This document shows, one piece after another, positions 1 through 8,473 of a stretch of DNA of 21,394 nucleotides. Origin of the DNA: Haplomitrium mnioides (lineage: Eukaryota; Marchantiophyta; Haplomitriopsida; Calobryales). The notes under the pieces were generated by a model. It ran no database searches. It saw only the letters and a list, made by a program, of their open reading frames with translations, and was not told the origin of the DNA. Numbering within the stretch: the first letter of the stretch is position 1; every line of letters begins with the position of its first letter. The position numbers and the translations under genes are program-made. The stretch spans positions 1 to 21,394 of the forward strand of contig JBNGIS010011508.1 of NCBI GenBank assembly GCA_049999725.1, in the 5' to 3' direction.

Positions 1-46
1 TAAATCGAAAAACGGGAAGTCGATTCCCTTTTTTGAATTAGTTCTG
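1..46 (-). repeat. fragment of the copia LTR (3' LTR remnant)
   Basis: Positions 1-33 are identical to 4135-4167 inside the 5' LTR and in the same orientation; similarity continues with small differences to about 46. The piece sits where the 3' LTR is expected but begins in the LTR interior: the part matching roughly 4180-4596 (the U3 end) is absent and replaced by gag/protease sequence. It presumably continues past the left window edge. Confidence 0.8.
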
Positions 47-48
47 TG

Positions 49-227
49 GGATTAATTCTGACATTGTTTTTGAACCACTGTTTCCTTGATGACATATGAC
101 TGGATGCTCCTGAATCTAGATACCATGCATCCTGATTTGTGTCTTCAAGTGAAGCCAAATAATCCACTTCATCTTCAGATGAATCTTGCTTGGCAATTGC
201 GGCACTGGAAGTTGCCTTGGATTTGTC
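49..227 (-). repeat. second copy of the gag/protease segment
   Basis: This 179-bp stretch aligns without gaps to 2909-3087 of the same element, with five mismatches by my count. It encodes the linker after the zinc knuckle and the start of the protease, including the motif WYLDSGAS. Here the catalytic DSG is canonical, whereas the main copy reads DSE. The copy is fused directly downstream of a truncated RNase H, in the same reading frame, and is followed by the LTR fragment. Confidence 0.92.
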
Positions 228-248
228 GCTGGAAGTTGCCTTGGATTT
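205..248 (-). repeat. 20-bp direct repeat at the RNase H / gag junction
   Basis: A 20-bp sequence occurs at 205-224 and again at 229-248, a period of 24 bp or 8 codons, so the encoded peptide repeats KSKATSS. The main gag copy (around 3064-3084) has it once. The RNase H at this point encodes a KSK triplet, so the shared AAATCCAAG bases are a plausible microhomology at which the two parents were joined. Confidence 0.8.
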
Positions 249-1404
249 CCCACTGAAAGTTCCATTTCCCACAGTAAACACGTATCCAGAAGTGGATCTC
301 TTTTTCTCTTGTTCACCTCCCCAATCTGCATCACAGTAGCCAGTGAGTGTAATCGCTTTACCACCACGATAGGTGATGCCAAGATCTTTTGTGTTTTTCA
401 AATACCTCATAACTCGTTTGGCTGCTTTCCAATGTTGCTGACCTGGGTTTTCCATGAACCTACTTAGAGCTCCCACTGAATATGCCAGATCTGGCCTTGT
501 TTCTAGCATGGCATACATCAGTTTCCCGATTGCTCGTCTGTATGGAACCTTTGCCATTTCTGCCTTCTCTTCCTCATCCTTTGCTCCCATTTCTTTTGAC
601 AGTTTGCAACCAGCTTCAAAAGGTGTAATTGCAGGCTTTGCTTCTTCCATCCTGAAGTCTTTCATAATTGAATTAATGTACCCTTGCTGATTGAGCTCAA
701 TGCTTCTTGCATCCCTGTCCCTAATCACTTGTATCCCCAAGATATAGTGTACTTCTCCAAAGTCCACCATTTTGAAAAGGGTACTCAGACCACGCTTCAC
801 GTTGCGCAACAGATTCAGATCATTACTGAATAACAGCAGGTCGTCCACGTACACAGTGATTATAATGATAGACTCATGTACCTCTGAGCAGTATACGCTG
901 TGATCGGATGTGCACCTAGAATATCCATCACTTTGCAGATACTGGTCTATCTTCTCATACCACGCTCTTGAGGACTGTTTTAGTCCATACAGAGACTTCT
1001 TAAGGAGACATACCTTGTCTTCCTTACCAGGTGCCTCAAACCCCTCAGGTTGCCCCATATAGATCTCTTCACTAAGATCTCTATTTAGGAATGCTGACTT
1101 CACATCCATCTGATGAACTTCCAAGTTCTTTTCTGTTGCTATGGCCATCAAGCAGCGGATTGATGTCATCTTTACCACTGGGGCAAATGTTTCCTGAAAA
1201 TCAATACCTTCTTTCTGCAGATATCCTTTGGCTACCAGACGTGCCTTGTACTTGGTGATCTCATTCGCAGCTCCACGCTTGAACTTGAACACCCATTTGC
1301 ACCCTACGGCCTTCCTGCCCATTGGTAAATCTGTCAGAACCCAAGTCCCATTCTGTATCAAGGATTGGAACTCCTCATTTGTAGCTTGCTCCCACTGTTT
1401 CGCA

Positions 1405-2001
1405 TCATCTCTTTCTTTCCATAGCCTGCCTTAGGCTGGTTGGTTCTTGCTCAAGAGCGATGTTAGCCTTACCTTCTTCTAATCCAAGCCTGACAATTGG
1501 TTTTCGAAGTCTCTGTGACCTCCTTACAGGTTGCGATGCCACCTCTTCGATTTCTTCAGATCCCTCCAAGATTGTTGGTCCTTCTTCCATACCTTGTTGA
1601 CGAGAAGACTGACCCTGCTCTTTATCACTTGGAGAGGTCTGCAGAACATCTGGAGAGGTTTTCAGAAAGATAGGGATGGCATGGGTTGGATTTGCATCCT
1701 CCCTTTTGCCCACCTCCCACTCGTTGAAAACAACATCCCTGCTTCTAATTATCTTGCTTGTATTTATGTTATACAGTCGATAGGCCTTTCCTCCTTCGCT
1801 GTACCCGAGAAAGATACACTTTGTTGTCTTGGGTTCCAGCTTCGTATGAAGTGTGCTCGGAACCAAAGCATATGCATCGCACCCGAAAACTCTGAGATGC
1901 TTTACTGAAGGTTGAACACCTTTCCAAGCTTGCCAAGGTGTCATCCTTTCAACTGCCTTCGTGGGGCTGATATTCTTCAAATAAACAGTTGTAGCTACTG
2001 C
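1405..2001 (-). pseudogene. copia integrase C-terminal part
   Basis: This continues the integrase frame after a TAA at 2002-2004. It holds the copia-specific C-terminal region: LRVFGCDAYALVP near 1855-1890, CIFLGYSEGGKAYRLYN near 1780-1830, then an acidic and serine-rich linker typical of the integrase-RT spacer, ending near a QPVRRSQRLRKP basic stretch (about 1495-1530). The frame closes at 1405-1407, but the sequence immediately resumes as RT in the neighbouring frame. A single extra base in an A/G-rich run around 1411-1418 explains the break. It is a separate fragment only because of these two lesions; no start codon of its own is expected. Confidence 0.9.
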
Positions 2002-3660
2002 TTATGCCCAGAACTTGTTCTCCAGTCCAGCATGATGTAACATGCTCCTATTTTTCTCAACAATGGTCCTGTTCAGTCTCTCTGCCACACCATTTTGATG
2101 TGGTGAATCCCGAGCAGTCACCTCTGCTCTTATGCCTTTCTTTGCTAGAAAACTCTGGAATTGTTGGGAGGTGTACTCTCCTCCACCATCACTCCTCAAA
2201 ACCTTGACCCTTTTGTCAATCTCATTTTCCATCCCAGCCAGACATTCCTTGAAGCATTGAAATGTCTGATCTTTTGTACACATGAAATAAACAAAAGACA
2301 TCTTTGATTTATCATCTATGAAGGCTACAAAATATCTGCTGCCAGATATTGAAGGTGTCTTCATAGGTCCACAAACATCGCTATGAACTAACTCCAACAG
2401 GTTGGATGCCTTCCATCCAACAACTCCCTTCTTGATTGTAGCCTTGTGTGCCTTTCCTTCCACACATCCTTCACAAAAATCCAGTGTGGTGGATTTGTCT
2501 AATGCCATATTACTCACCATGCTGGTGAGCATCCTTATTCCTTGCTCTCCCAGGTGTCCAAGCCTGTGGTGCCAGAGAGTCATGTTCTCTCCCTGGACAG
2601 CCATGTTCAGGCTTTCCTCTACCTTTGGGATACAGTTGAACTTGTACAGCATTCCTTCCCTAACACCAATGCAAACTACACTATCATGCTTGTTCATGAC
2701 CTTACAATCATGCTGTTCAAAAAGGACTTTCAAACCAGCCTTTGTTAATGAACTTACTGACACTAGATTCCGTTTGATTTCAGGTACATAAAGGACATCC
2801 TTCAGGATGTGGGTGGCATTCTTGCTCTCTAATCTTCTGACCTTGAAATGAACATCTCCCACTGCAATTGCGTTTACTCCAAAATCATCACCCATCCTGA
2901 TAACTCTGGGATTAATTATGACAATGTTTCTGAACCAATGTTTCCTTGATGACATATGACTGGATGCTTCTGAATCTAGATACCATGCATCCTGATTTGT
3001 GTCTTCAAGTGAAGCCAAATAATCCACTTCATCTTCAGATGAATCTTGCTTGGCAATTGCGGCACTGGAAGTTGCCTTGGATTTGTCTTTCTTTGGCACA
3101 TCCTTTCCCTTCTTTTCGTCAGCTTGTTTCTTCCTGCAAGCTTTGGACAAATGTCCAACCTTCTTGCAGTAATAGCACGTTCGTGTTTCTGCAATGTTTT
3201 TTCCTTTCTTCTTTTCCCTCTTAGCAGTAAAAGTAGCATCCGAACCTTCTGTATTTTGTCGCCTGTGCTCCTCACTGAGTAAGCGACTTACCAGAAATTC
3301 CATGTCCAATTCAGATCCTTTTGCCTCCATTGTTAACACCAAGGTGGTGTAATCTGCAGGGAGGTTGTTGAGGAGTACGCATACTAGGTCTTCTTCCTCA
3401 ATCCGTGATCCTGCTGCTTGCAACTGCCCTGCCATGGATTTCACTTTCATCACATGTTCAGTGATGGTTGTGCCCTCCTTCATCTTCACCATGAAGAATT
3501 GCTTCTTCAGAAAAATCCTGTGAGAGGTTGTCTTGCCTTCATAGTTGGCTGATAATATAACCCAAGCTTCATGTGCAGATCTGCATTTTCTCACCAACTC
3601 TAGCAGATGATCTTCAAGATTTAGTGTGATTAATGCTAAACCCTTGAGTTCTGCTTTCAT
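2002..3660 (-). pseudogene. copia gag (main part), protease and integrase core
   Basis: A 552-codon open frame. Residues 1-140 are a UBN2-type gag. A CX2CX4HX4C zinc knuckle (CYYCKKVGHLSKAC) lies at 162-175. The protease motif at 226-234 reads WYLDSEASS, with Glu231 where copia aspartic proteases have Gly. The pre-integrase region follows: HHRLGH at 364-369 and CEGC at 396-399 give the HHCC zinc site. The integrase catalytic triad is complete, Asp428 (HSDVCGP), Asp491 (RSDGGGEY) and Glu527 (GVAERLNRT), with 35 residues between the last two. The frame ends in FWA plus TAA, where the family normally continues; a single GAA-to-TAA change would account for it. The N-terminal part of gag is in another frame, beyond the CT repeat. 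Confidence 0.94.
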
Positions 3661-3666
3661 AAATCG

Positions 3667-3715
<49 letters not shown>

Positions 3716-3886
3716 AGACATGCCTTGAGAGAAAAGATTAAACTCTGCTTGGGGATCCTCAGTGATCTCCCATAGATCTTGACTAACCAAGATCATTTGC
3801 ATTTTCATTTTCCACAAATGGAAATCTTCTCCTCCAAACTTCCTGATAGCATTCCCAATACCATTCTCAGCTCCTCGTGGGCCCAT
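3667..3886 (-). pseudogene. copia gag N-terminus
   Basis: The ATG at 3884-3886 begins a frame that matches the start of plant copia gag: KFGGEDFHLWKMKMQ, then LVSQDLWEI, as in many UBN2 proteins. The frame then enters the CT/GA dinucleotide run, which it reads as Arg-Glu repeats, and leaves it in the wrong frame; the following gag segment (from 3660 down) is shifted by one base. Only four bases separate the ATG from the end of the LTR at 3891, leaving no leader and no primer-binding site, so the start region itself is probably rearranged. The homology is clear; a functional start is doubtful. Confidence 0.8.
3671..3712. repeat. (CT)21 microsatellite inside gag
   Basis: A perfect run of 21 CT units (GA on the coding strand) sits between the N-terminal and main parts of gag. 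The two parts are in frames that differ by one base, so the run, or the event that created it, broke the reading frame. Confidence 0.97.
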
Positions 3887-3890
3887 ATCC

Positions 3891-4596
3891 TGTTAGAATG
3901 TAAAAACGATAATCCACGTGAAGGAGTTGAGAGGCTGTCGAAAAACGAGCACTTAGCTCGAAATATGCTCGAAAAGGACAGCTGATACCAGAAACGTTGA
4001 TCGCGATGCTGGAGAATCGCGATGCTTCAGAAATCAACTAAAATCGCAACCTAAGGGAAAACGCGATTCTGCTAGATACGCTTCATGTCCTTACGTCGCT
4101 TCCTTCAAATCGCAAGAACACGATTAGCAGCATGTAAATCGAAAAACGGGAAGTCGATTCCCTTTTTCAATTTCTGATATTCGCTGCCACATAAACGCAG
4201 CTTCCTTGCCAACCCGATGTCAACTCGACGCAGCCTTCTTGCGAACCCGATGCAGCTTACGAACTCCCAACTTCTTCACGAAGTATGCTCGTCCTTTGCT
4301 ACTGCTTGCTTGTGTTCCAAACGTGCTTGACAAATGCAGATATCAAAACAGAAGGAGAGGAGAAATGATGCGAACAGGAGATGTGAATGCTGAGGATATC
4401 TTCCCAATGGGGGAGCCTCGTTTAAATATACAAGGAGGAATTATCTCCTACGTTACAACGCAAACGCAGCCTTGATCACCTCCGTGATTACAGGCGTGAT
4501 CGACTCAATCGAGACGTGTATAAAGACTGCGATACTCATCAAAGTCTTTTATGTGACAATTTGTCACATAACGAAAAAGGGCATATGTTCCTAACA
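3891..4596 (-). repeat. 5' LTR of the copia element
   Basis: The proposed limits are set by the terminal inverted repeat TGTTAG/CTAACA (plus-strand TGTTAG at 3891, CTAACA ending at 4596), giving a 706-bp LTR that starts TGTTAGGAACATA on the minus strand, as many plant copia LTRs do. Its interior (4135-4167) recurs exactly at the left edge of the window, supporting LTR identity. It contains a 16-bp period repeat of ATCGCGATGCT at 4000-4026. The right-hand flank begins TGTGT, a candidate target duplication that cannot be verified here. Confidence 0.72.
4421..4430 (-). promoter_or_regulatory. candidate TATA box of the copia LTR
   Basis: The minus strand reads TATATTTAAA, about 170 bp inside the 5' end of the LTR, where the U3 promoter of a copia element is expected. 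Transcription would run toward gag. This is inferred from position and sequence only. Confidence 0.4.
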
Positions 4597-5636
4597 TGTG
4601 TCAACCCCTTTAAGAATGTAACTAATCTAAAAAGAATAATTATCTATCCTAGTTATAACTAACAAAAATGTTAGTTATCATATGTACAGCAGCAGAAAAT
4701 ACATTTCCAACACCATTGAGCTTCTGCCTTTTTGTTTTGTAGAACGCATGCATTCTGCCTCTCCTTTGCATGACATCTTGCAGGAGGCAGAGGAGGTAAC
4801 TTAGGTAGGGCTGCAAGTGGGGAATGAAGGAGGTGCCAATGATTTCATGACCAATATTGGAAACAAAGGTAAACCCAATGGCGTTCTCCTGCTCCTATAA
4901 TCAACAACTGATTTGGCCAAATAGCTTGCTGCTAGACAGTGAATCACTCGGCTGATGGGATAAAAGTCCCTAACCAGCCCATTACAAGCCTAAGAAATCT
5001 TGCTCATGGATTTGTGGTCCATGCTGTAGATGGATGGGCTTGAGATTTTCATGGCCTTTCAGAAGTTTCTTTGTTGCCAGCAATTAAAGTTTGTCAGATA
5101 AAGATTGGTGGCTTTTTGTCTNNNNNNNNNNTTAAAGTTTGTCAGATAAAGATTGGTGGCTTTTTGTCTGCAAGTTGTATGAACACATGTGCTCTGTAAG
5201 TTGCCTTGATTTGTGTCTCAAATTAGGACATGGGTTGCAAGGGGTAATTTCTTTGGCAAGCTGCCAAAGTGACTGAGGATGTAGGAGGTAGTTGTGGAGA
5301 TGTGCAAGTAGTGATCAAAGTGTGGAATGGAAGTGGTGTTGGTGATTTCACACCCAATCATGGAAATAGATGTACATGCATCCTCTTACTCTACTCCAAT
5401 TTGTTCCTCATGTTCTTACCTGCCAAAGTCATTTTTTAGTGCTAATTATTTCAAACGTCAGCTATCAGCTGCATTCAGTAATTGATGTATAGCCAAATAG
5501 CTTGCTGCTCTATATGACTTCCACAGGTCCCAGAGTTTGGGCAGGACTGCAATTGCCCTCAATCAAGCTCTTCTTCAAGTTTTTGCTTCGAGAGCCTTGC
5601 TCTTTTAAGTTTTGGTTTGCCCTCCTCTTTCTGTTG
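4597..5636. other. non-genic stretch between copia element and minisatellites
   Basis: I see no convincing coding sequence on either strand. It includes a sequencing gap (5122-5131). The 18-bp string GCCAAATAGCTTGCTGCT occurs near 4916 and again near 5493, and the phrases around 4820-4865 and 5310-5365 (GTGATTTCA... CCAAT.. TGGAAA) resemble each other, so an old, much diverged duplication of several hundred bases is possible. Confidence 0.45.
5084..5169. other. assembly gap (N10) flanked by identical 38-bp ends
   Basis: Ten Ns at 5122-5131 are preceded by 5084-5121 and followed by 5132-5169, which are identical 38-bp sequences. This is what results when two contigs that overlap by 38 bp are placed end to end without being merged. 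The tandem duplication is therefore probably not real, and the gap length is arbitrary. Confidence 0.9.
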
Positions 5637-5896
5637 CAGACAGCTTTTTTATGGGCACCGCCAATCCCACTACTCAACAACGGGAGTCCTTGGGGCACAC
5701 CAGCCAGCTTGACTCCCAGACAGCTTTTTTATGGGCACCGCCAATCCCACTATCCTACGTGACTCAACAACGGGAGCCCTTGGGGCACACCAGCCAGCTT
5801 GACTCCCAGACAGCTTTTTTATGGGCACCGCCAATCCCACTATCCTACATGACTCAACAACGGGAGTCCTTGGGGCACACCAGCCATCTTGACTCC
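5637..5896. repeat. 90-bp minisatellite, about three units
   Basis: Units start at 5637, 5717 and 5807 with the phrase CAGACAGCTTTTTTATGGGC. The first is 80 bp because it lacks ten bases (TATCCTACGT region); the next two are 90 bp and nearly identical. A fragment of a fourth follows at 5897. Because 90 is divisible by three, ORFs on both strands show 30-residue repeats, but I regard these as by-products. Confidence 0.93.
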
Positions 5897-5940
5897 CCAA
5901 CAGCATGGGGCAAGGAAAGTGTAAATTCTTGAGCCGAGTA

Positions 5941-6026
5941 GGTGGAGTCCTTGGGCACAGAAACACAATTTTCCTTGCATGAGGGTGGAGTCCTTGGGCA
6001 CAGAAACACAATTTTCTTTGCATGAG
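5941..6026. repeat. 43-bp tandem duplication
   Basis: Two units, 5941-5983 and 5984-6026, differ by a single C/T. Each carries GAGTCCTTGGGCACA, which resembles the GAGTCCTTGGGGCACA in the adjacent 90-bp repeat, so the two arrays probably share an origin. Confidence 0.93.
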
Positions 6027-6050
6027 CTACATTGCGTGGAGAGGTTTGGA

Positions 6051-6122
6051 GTAAGAAGTGCAGAAGGAATTCCTCGGCAGAACCTCGTAAGAAGTACAGA
6101 AGGAATTAGACAGCAGAATCTT
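6051..6122. repeat. 36-bp tandem duplication
   Basis: Two units, 6051-6086 and 6087-6122, beginning GTAAGAAGT and sharing CAGAAGGAATT and CAGCAGAA-type segments with several substitutions. It directly follows the 43-bp array. Confidence 0.82.
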
Positions 6123-7918
6123 GCACTGTCTTTCGTCTGGATGTGGGTTTAGTGGACATTTGGTTGCACTTAGTTTTTTTTGCCCCGTTTCATTGCAATC
6201 CTGGCCTGACACAAGCCTAATAAAGGTGCCCGCAAATAGTTTCTGTGGATAAAGAAAATAAAATTTGGAACCATTGAAGATATCAATCTAACCGTTGTGT
6301 GAATTTTCGTAGGAAACAGGGGTCTGTATTCCTTTTAAATTGTCTGTTTCAGTTTGGGACAAAATAAGGTTGCACTGTGCAAACATATGAATCTTGTTCC
6401 TGCCAAATGCATTTCTTGACTTCAGCAAAGTTGCTATTCCAAGTGTATGTTGGCATTGCGCAACAGAGATTCGGCGCACCAAACAGGCTTGGCTCTTCGC
6501 AGGTCTTTTTTGTTGCCCTCACCATATGGCCTTCAACACCAAGAACTGGATGTTAGTCCTGAACCTCGCAGAAAGGTCTGAAAAAAGCAATCTAGGAAAG
6601 AGAGACAGTACGAGTGAGCCGGAGCCGATCAGTACAGCAACGTGCTTCATTTAATCCCTAACATTGCTAGATGTGGAGTAATTGGAAGTTTCAAAAGCAA
6701 ACGGCCCTGCTCCGATAGGCCAACAAGAAAATACTAAACAAGCTGTTTTTAAAAGAATTTAGTTGCCTTGAATTGGAATTTATTCATTCTGGATGACATG
6801 CAATAGCCTTGCTTTATAAGAAAAAGTTTGCCCATGTATATATGTTATGGATGTGGAACTTAAAGCTACCCACAAAAACAAACAAATGGAAGCTGCAATA
6901 GTCTAGGAAAAACCTACACACTTCACAACTACCCCAACTACCCAACAAGTAGAGTGCAGCTTTCACAATGTGGTCTCAGACACAAAGTTTAAAACTCATC
7001 ATGTGTAGAGTGACAAGCTGTCACAGCTTCCTGCTGGTTTAGTCAGTTCTGTACAGCAGGTCAAGATCAATCTTTGTACTGAGTTTCTGCAACTTTCCAG
7101 AAGTAACTGGAAAACCCAGTAATGATGACACCTGGCAATCCACCAAGAATCCAACTCTCAGGAATCATCTTGAGACATCAATCATTTCACTTTAGTTTGA
7201 TTTTGTGAAGCAGCCTTCAAAGAGGATAACTCTCAGAGAGGTCTGCTGAAAGGTTAGTGACTGGGGTTTTCTGCACCTTGAACAAGCACATGAAAGCACA
7301 TCACTGGTGACTATGTCACCTGCTACTGTCTACTTTCTGTGAGGTAATTGTCAGGGTCACTGATCTTCATGGTACACTATATAAACTTCAAATAACATAT
7401 GTGCCTGCAAGAAGCTCCCCTATAACTCAGAGGCAATGTAAGTTTTTGCTGTTCATTCATTTTCTCATACTGATTCCATTTTTTTTTAGAGTCAAACTTA
7501 ATAGAAATAGTCCATGTTGCCAGTAGTATGCCTTGGAATTAGAAATAGGTCACCCACCATGTGTCGACACAAACCACCACCGCAACTGACGAAGCTGCAC
7601 CTCTTACCTCCCCCTTCCATGGTACCTGAAACCTATAACTCATATGTAGGAATACAATGATAAATACAAGACCGAATAATGAAAATTTTTGTACAATGAA
7701 GATGGAGAAGGTTACTATCTGACCAGTCTGCATAGCTCATAAATGTCTTGTGGACTATAGGTTCTGCAACAGCCAGAAATCTTCCTTCTCCATAGCAACG
7801 TACTATTACAGTTAATGGGGTTCTCCCTCAAGAGAATCTGAAGACAGGATCCATTTGATCAGATGAATTTGAAACCTATCTGTTACAATCATGAACTTTC
7901 TACTGCAGGCAAAGCCTT
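6123..7918. other. gene-free stretch
   Basis: No open frame here has recognisable homology or looks coding. AATAAA-type hexamers at about 6216 and 6256 on the plus strand could be chance. The first copy of a dispersed direct repeat lies at 6976-7155. Otherwise I see ordinary AT-rich intergenic DNA. Confidence 0.4.
6976..7155. repeat. dispersed direct repeat, copy 1
   Basis: It aligns along its whole length to 8288-8473 in the same orientation, sharing TCAGACACAAAGTTT at the start, CATCATGTGTAG, CCTGCTGGTTT, AGATCAATCTT and GTACTGAGTTTCTGC in the middle, and CAAGAATCCAA at the end, with many substitutions and small indels between. I recognise no family and no clear coding frame. It could be an old segmental duplication or a short non-autonomous element. 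Confidence 0.8.
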
Positions 7919-8231
7919 TCATCTACCAACGTGGGTATTCAGAAACTCCTGCCTCAACACAGGCGCCTGACTTGTCAGGCCGGTAGTAAGTAAATTAATA
8001 TCTAGTGCTGACAATTTCTTTTCATAATTGGCATCCACCCAGTCCAAATTGTTTGTTTTTTCAAGTATGCAGTCCAATATCTTCAACTGTTACCACCTTC
8101 TTCAAAAAGTCCACTTGTCTCAAGGGTGCCAATGTGTAGGAGTCAGCAATGTTGTTAAAGGAGAAATCAAGAAACTCCAATTGCTTGACCAAGGTCTTGA
8201 AGGGTTTATCTGACAAGCAAGGACGTGATCA
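7919..8231 (-). pseudogene. possible decayed LRR-like coding remnant
   Basis: Two short overlapping open stretches on the minus strand look coding. One (8064-8228, 55 codons) contains LVKQLEFLDFSFNNIADS, which fits the leucine-rich-repeat pattern LxxLxFLDxSxNxI. The other (7922-8089, 56 codons, different frame) contains ILEKTNNLDWVDANYEKKL, a charged helical-looking segment I do not recognise. Together they would need a frameshift or a splice junction; TTGCTTGTCAG just before the LRR-like part (AG at 8210-8211) could be a splice acceptor. It may be a decayed gene, or exons of a multi-exon gene I cannot assemble by eye. A chance resemblance is possible. Confidence 0.28.
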
Positions 8232-8287
8232 GTCAAAGTACAAGAGGAGTGGATTACTTCACGCCAGGCACTTCACTTCACTTCGCG

Positions 8288-8473
8288 TCAGACACAAAGT
8301 TTCAGATTATTCAGCCTCATCATGTGTAGCAGTGACAAGCTGCCAGAACGTCCTGCTGGTTTCGTCAGTTCTCTGCAGAAGGTCCAGATCAATCTTCGTA
8401 CTGAGTTTCTGCCGCTTTATGGGAAGTAACATGAAAACTCAGTCATGATGATGCACTCCTCCAAGAATCCAAA
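8288..8473. repeat. dispersed direct repeat, copy 2
   Basis: Partner of 6976-7155, about 1.3 kb away. This copy lies 270-455 bp beyond the stop codon of the USE1 gene and could fall within or just past its 3' untranslated region. The outer limits are where similarity fades by eye. Confidence 0.8.

Larger units (their letters stand above)
3..1403 (-). pseudogene. copia reverse transcriptase and truncated RNase H, fused to gag/protease piece
   Basis: One minus-strand frame is open from 1403 to the left edge, about 467 codons with no stop in my codon-by-codon reading. It starts in the RVT_2-type reverse transcriptase (NGTW and GCKWVFK motifs near 1275-1350). The central YKARLVAKGY motif is near 1220-1250, and the catalytic YVDD followed by LLLFS lies near 825-852. 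The RNase H start, with DADWGG and KRSTSGYVF, lies at about 260-340. RNase H then stops being recognisable: after the KSK codons the frame enters a duplicated gag/protease segment and then LTR sequence, still open. The remaining catalytic acidic residues of RNase H are therefore missing. The upstream join to integrase is shifted by one nucleotide (1411-1418), so it could not be made as one polyprotein. Domain identity is certain; activity is unlikely. Confidence 0.92.
1..4596 (-). mobile_element. Ty1/copia LTR retrotransposon, rearranged, 3' end off window
   Basis: Read on the minus strand, the order is LTR (3891-4596), gag, zinc knuckle, protease, integrase, reverse transcriptase, partial RNase H. 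Integrase lying before RT is the diagnostic Ty1/copia (Pseudoviridae) order. The element runs off the left edge inside what should be the 3' LTR. It is not autonomous as seen. Gag is out of frame across a CT/GA repeat, the protease motif is DSE instead of DSG, integrase has a TAA, there is a 1-nt slip between integrase and RT, and RNase H is cut and fused to a second gag/protease piece. No tRNA-Met-type primer-binding site follows the 5' LTR. The target-site duplication cannot be tested because the 3' end is outside the window. Superfamily assignment is secure; lineage is not assigned. Confidence 0.93.

Noticed and set aside
2946-3282. Plus-strand ORFs over the gag/protease segment and similar ones across the element.
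   Set aside because: They are antisense shadows of the copia polyprotein.
5612-6023. Overlapping ORFs on both strands with 30-residue repeats (5612-5932 plus, 5670-6023 minus).
   Set aside because: They are produced by the 90-bp minisatellite, whose period is a multiple of three; no homology, and the 80-bp first unit breaks the frame.
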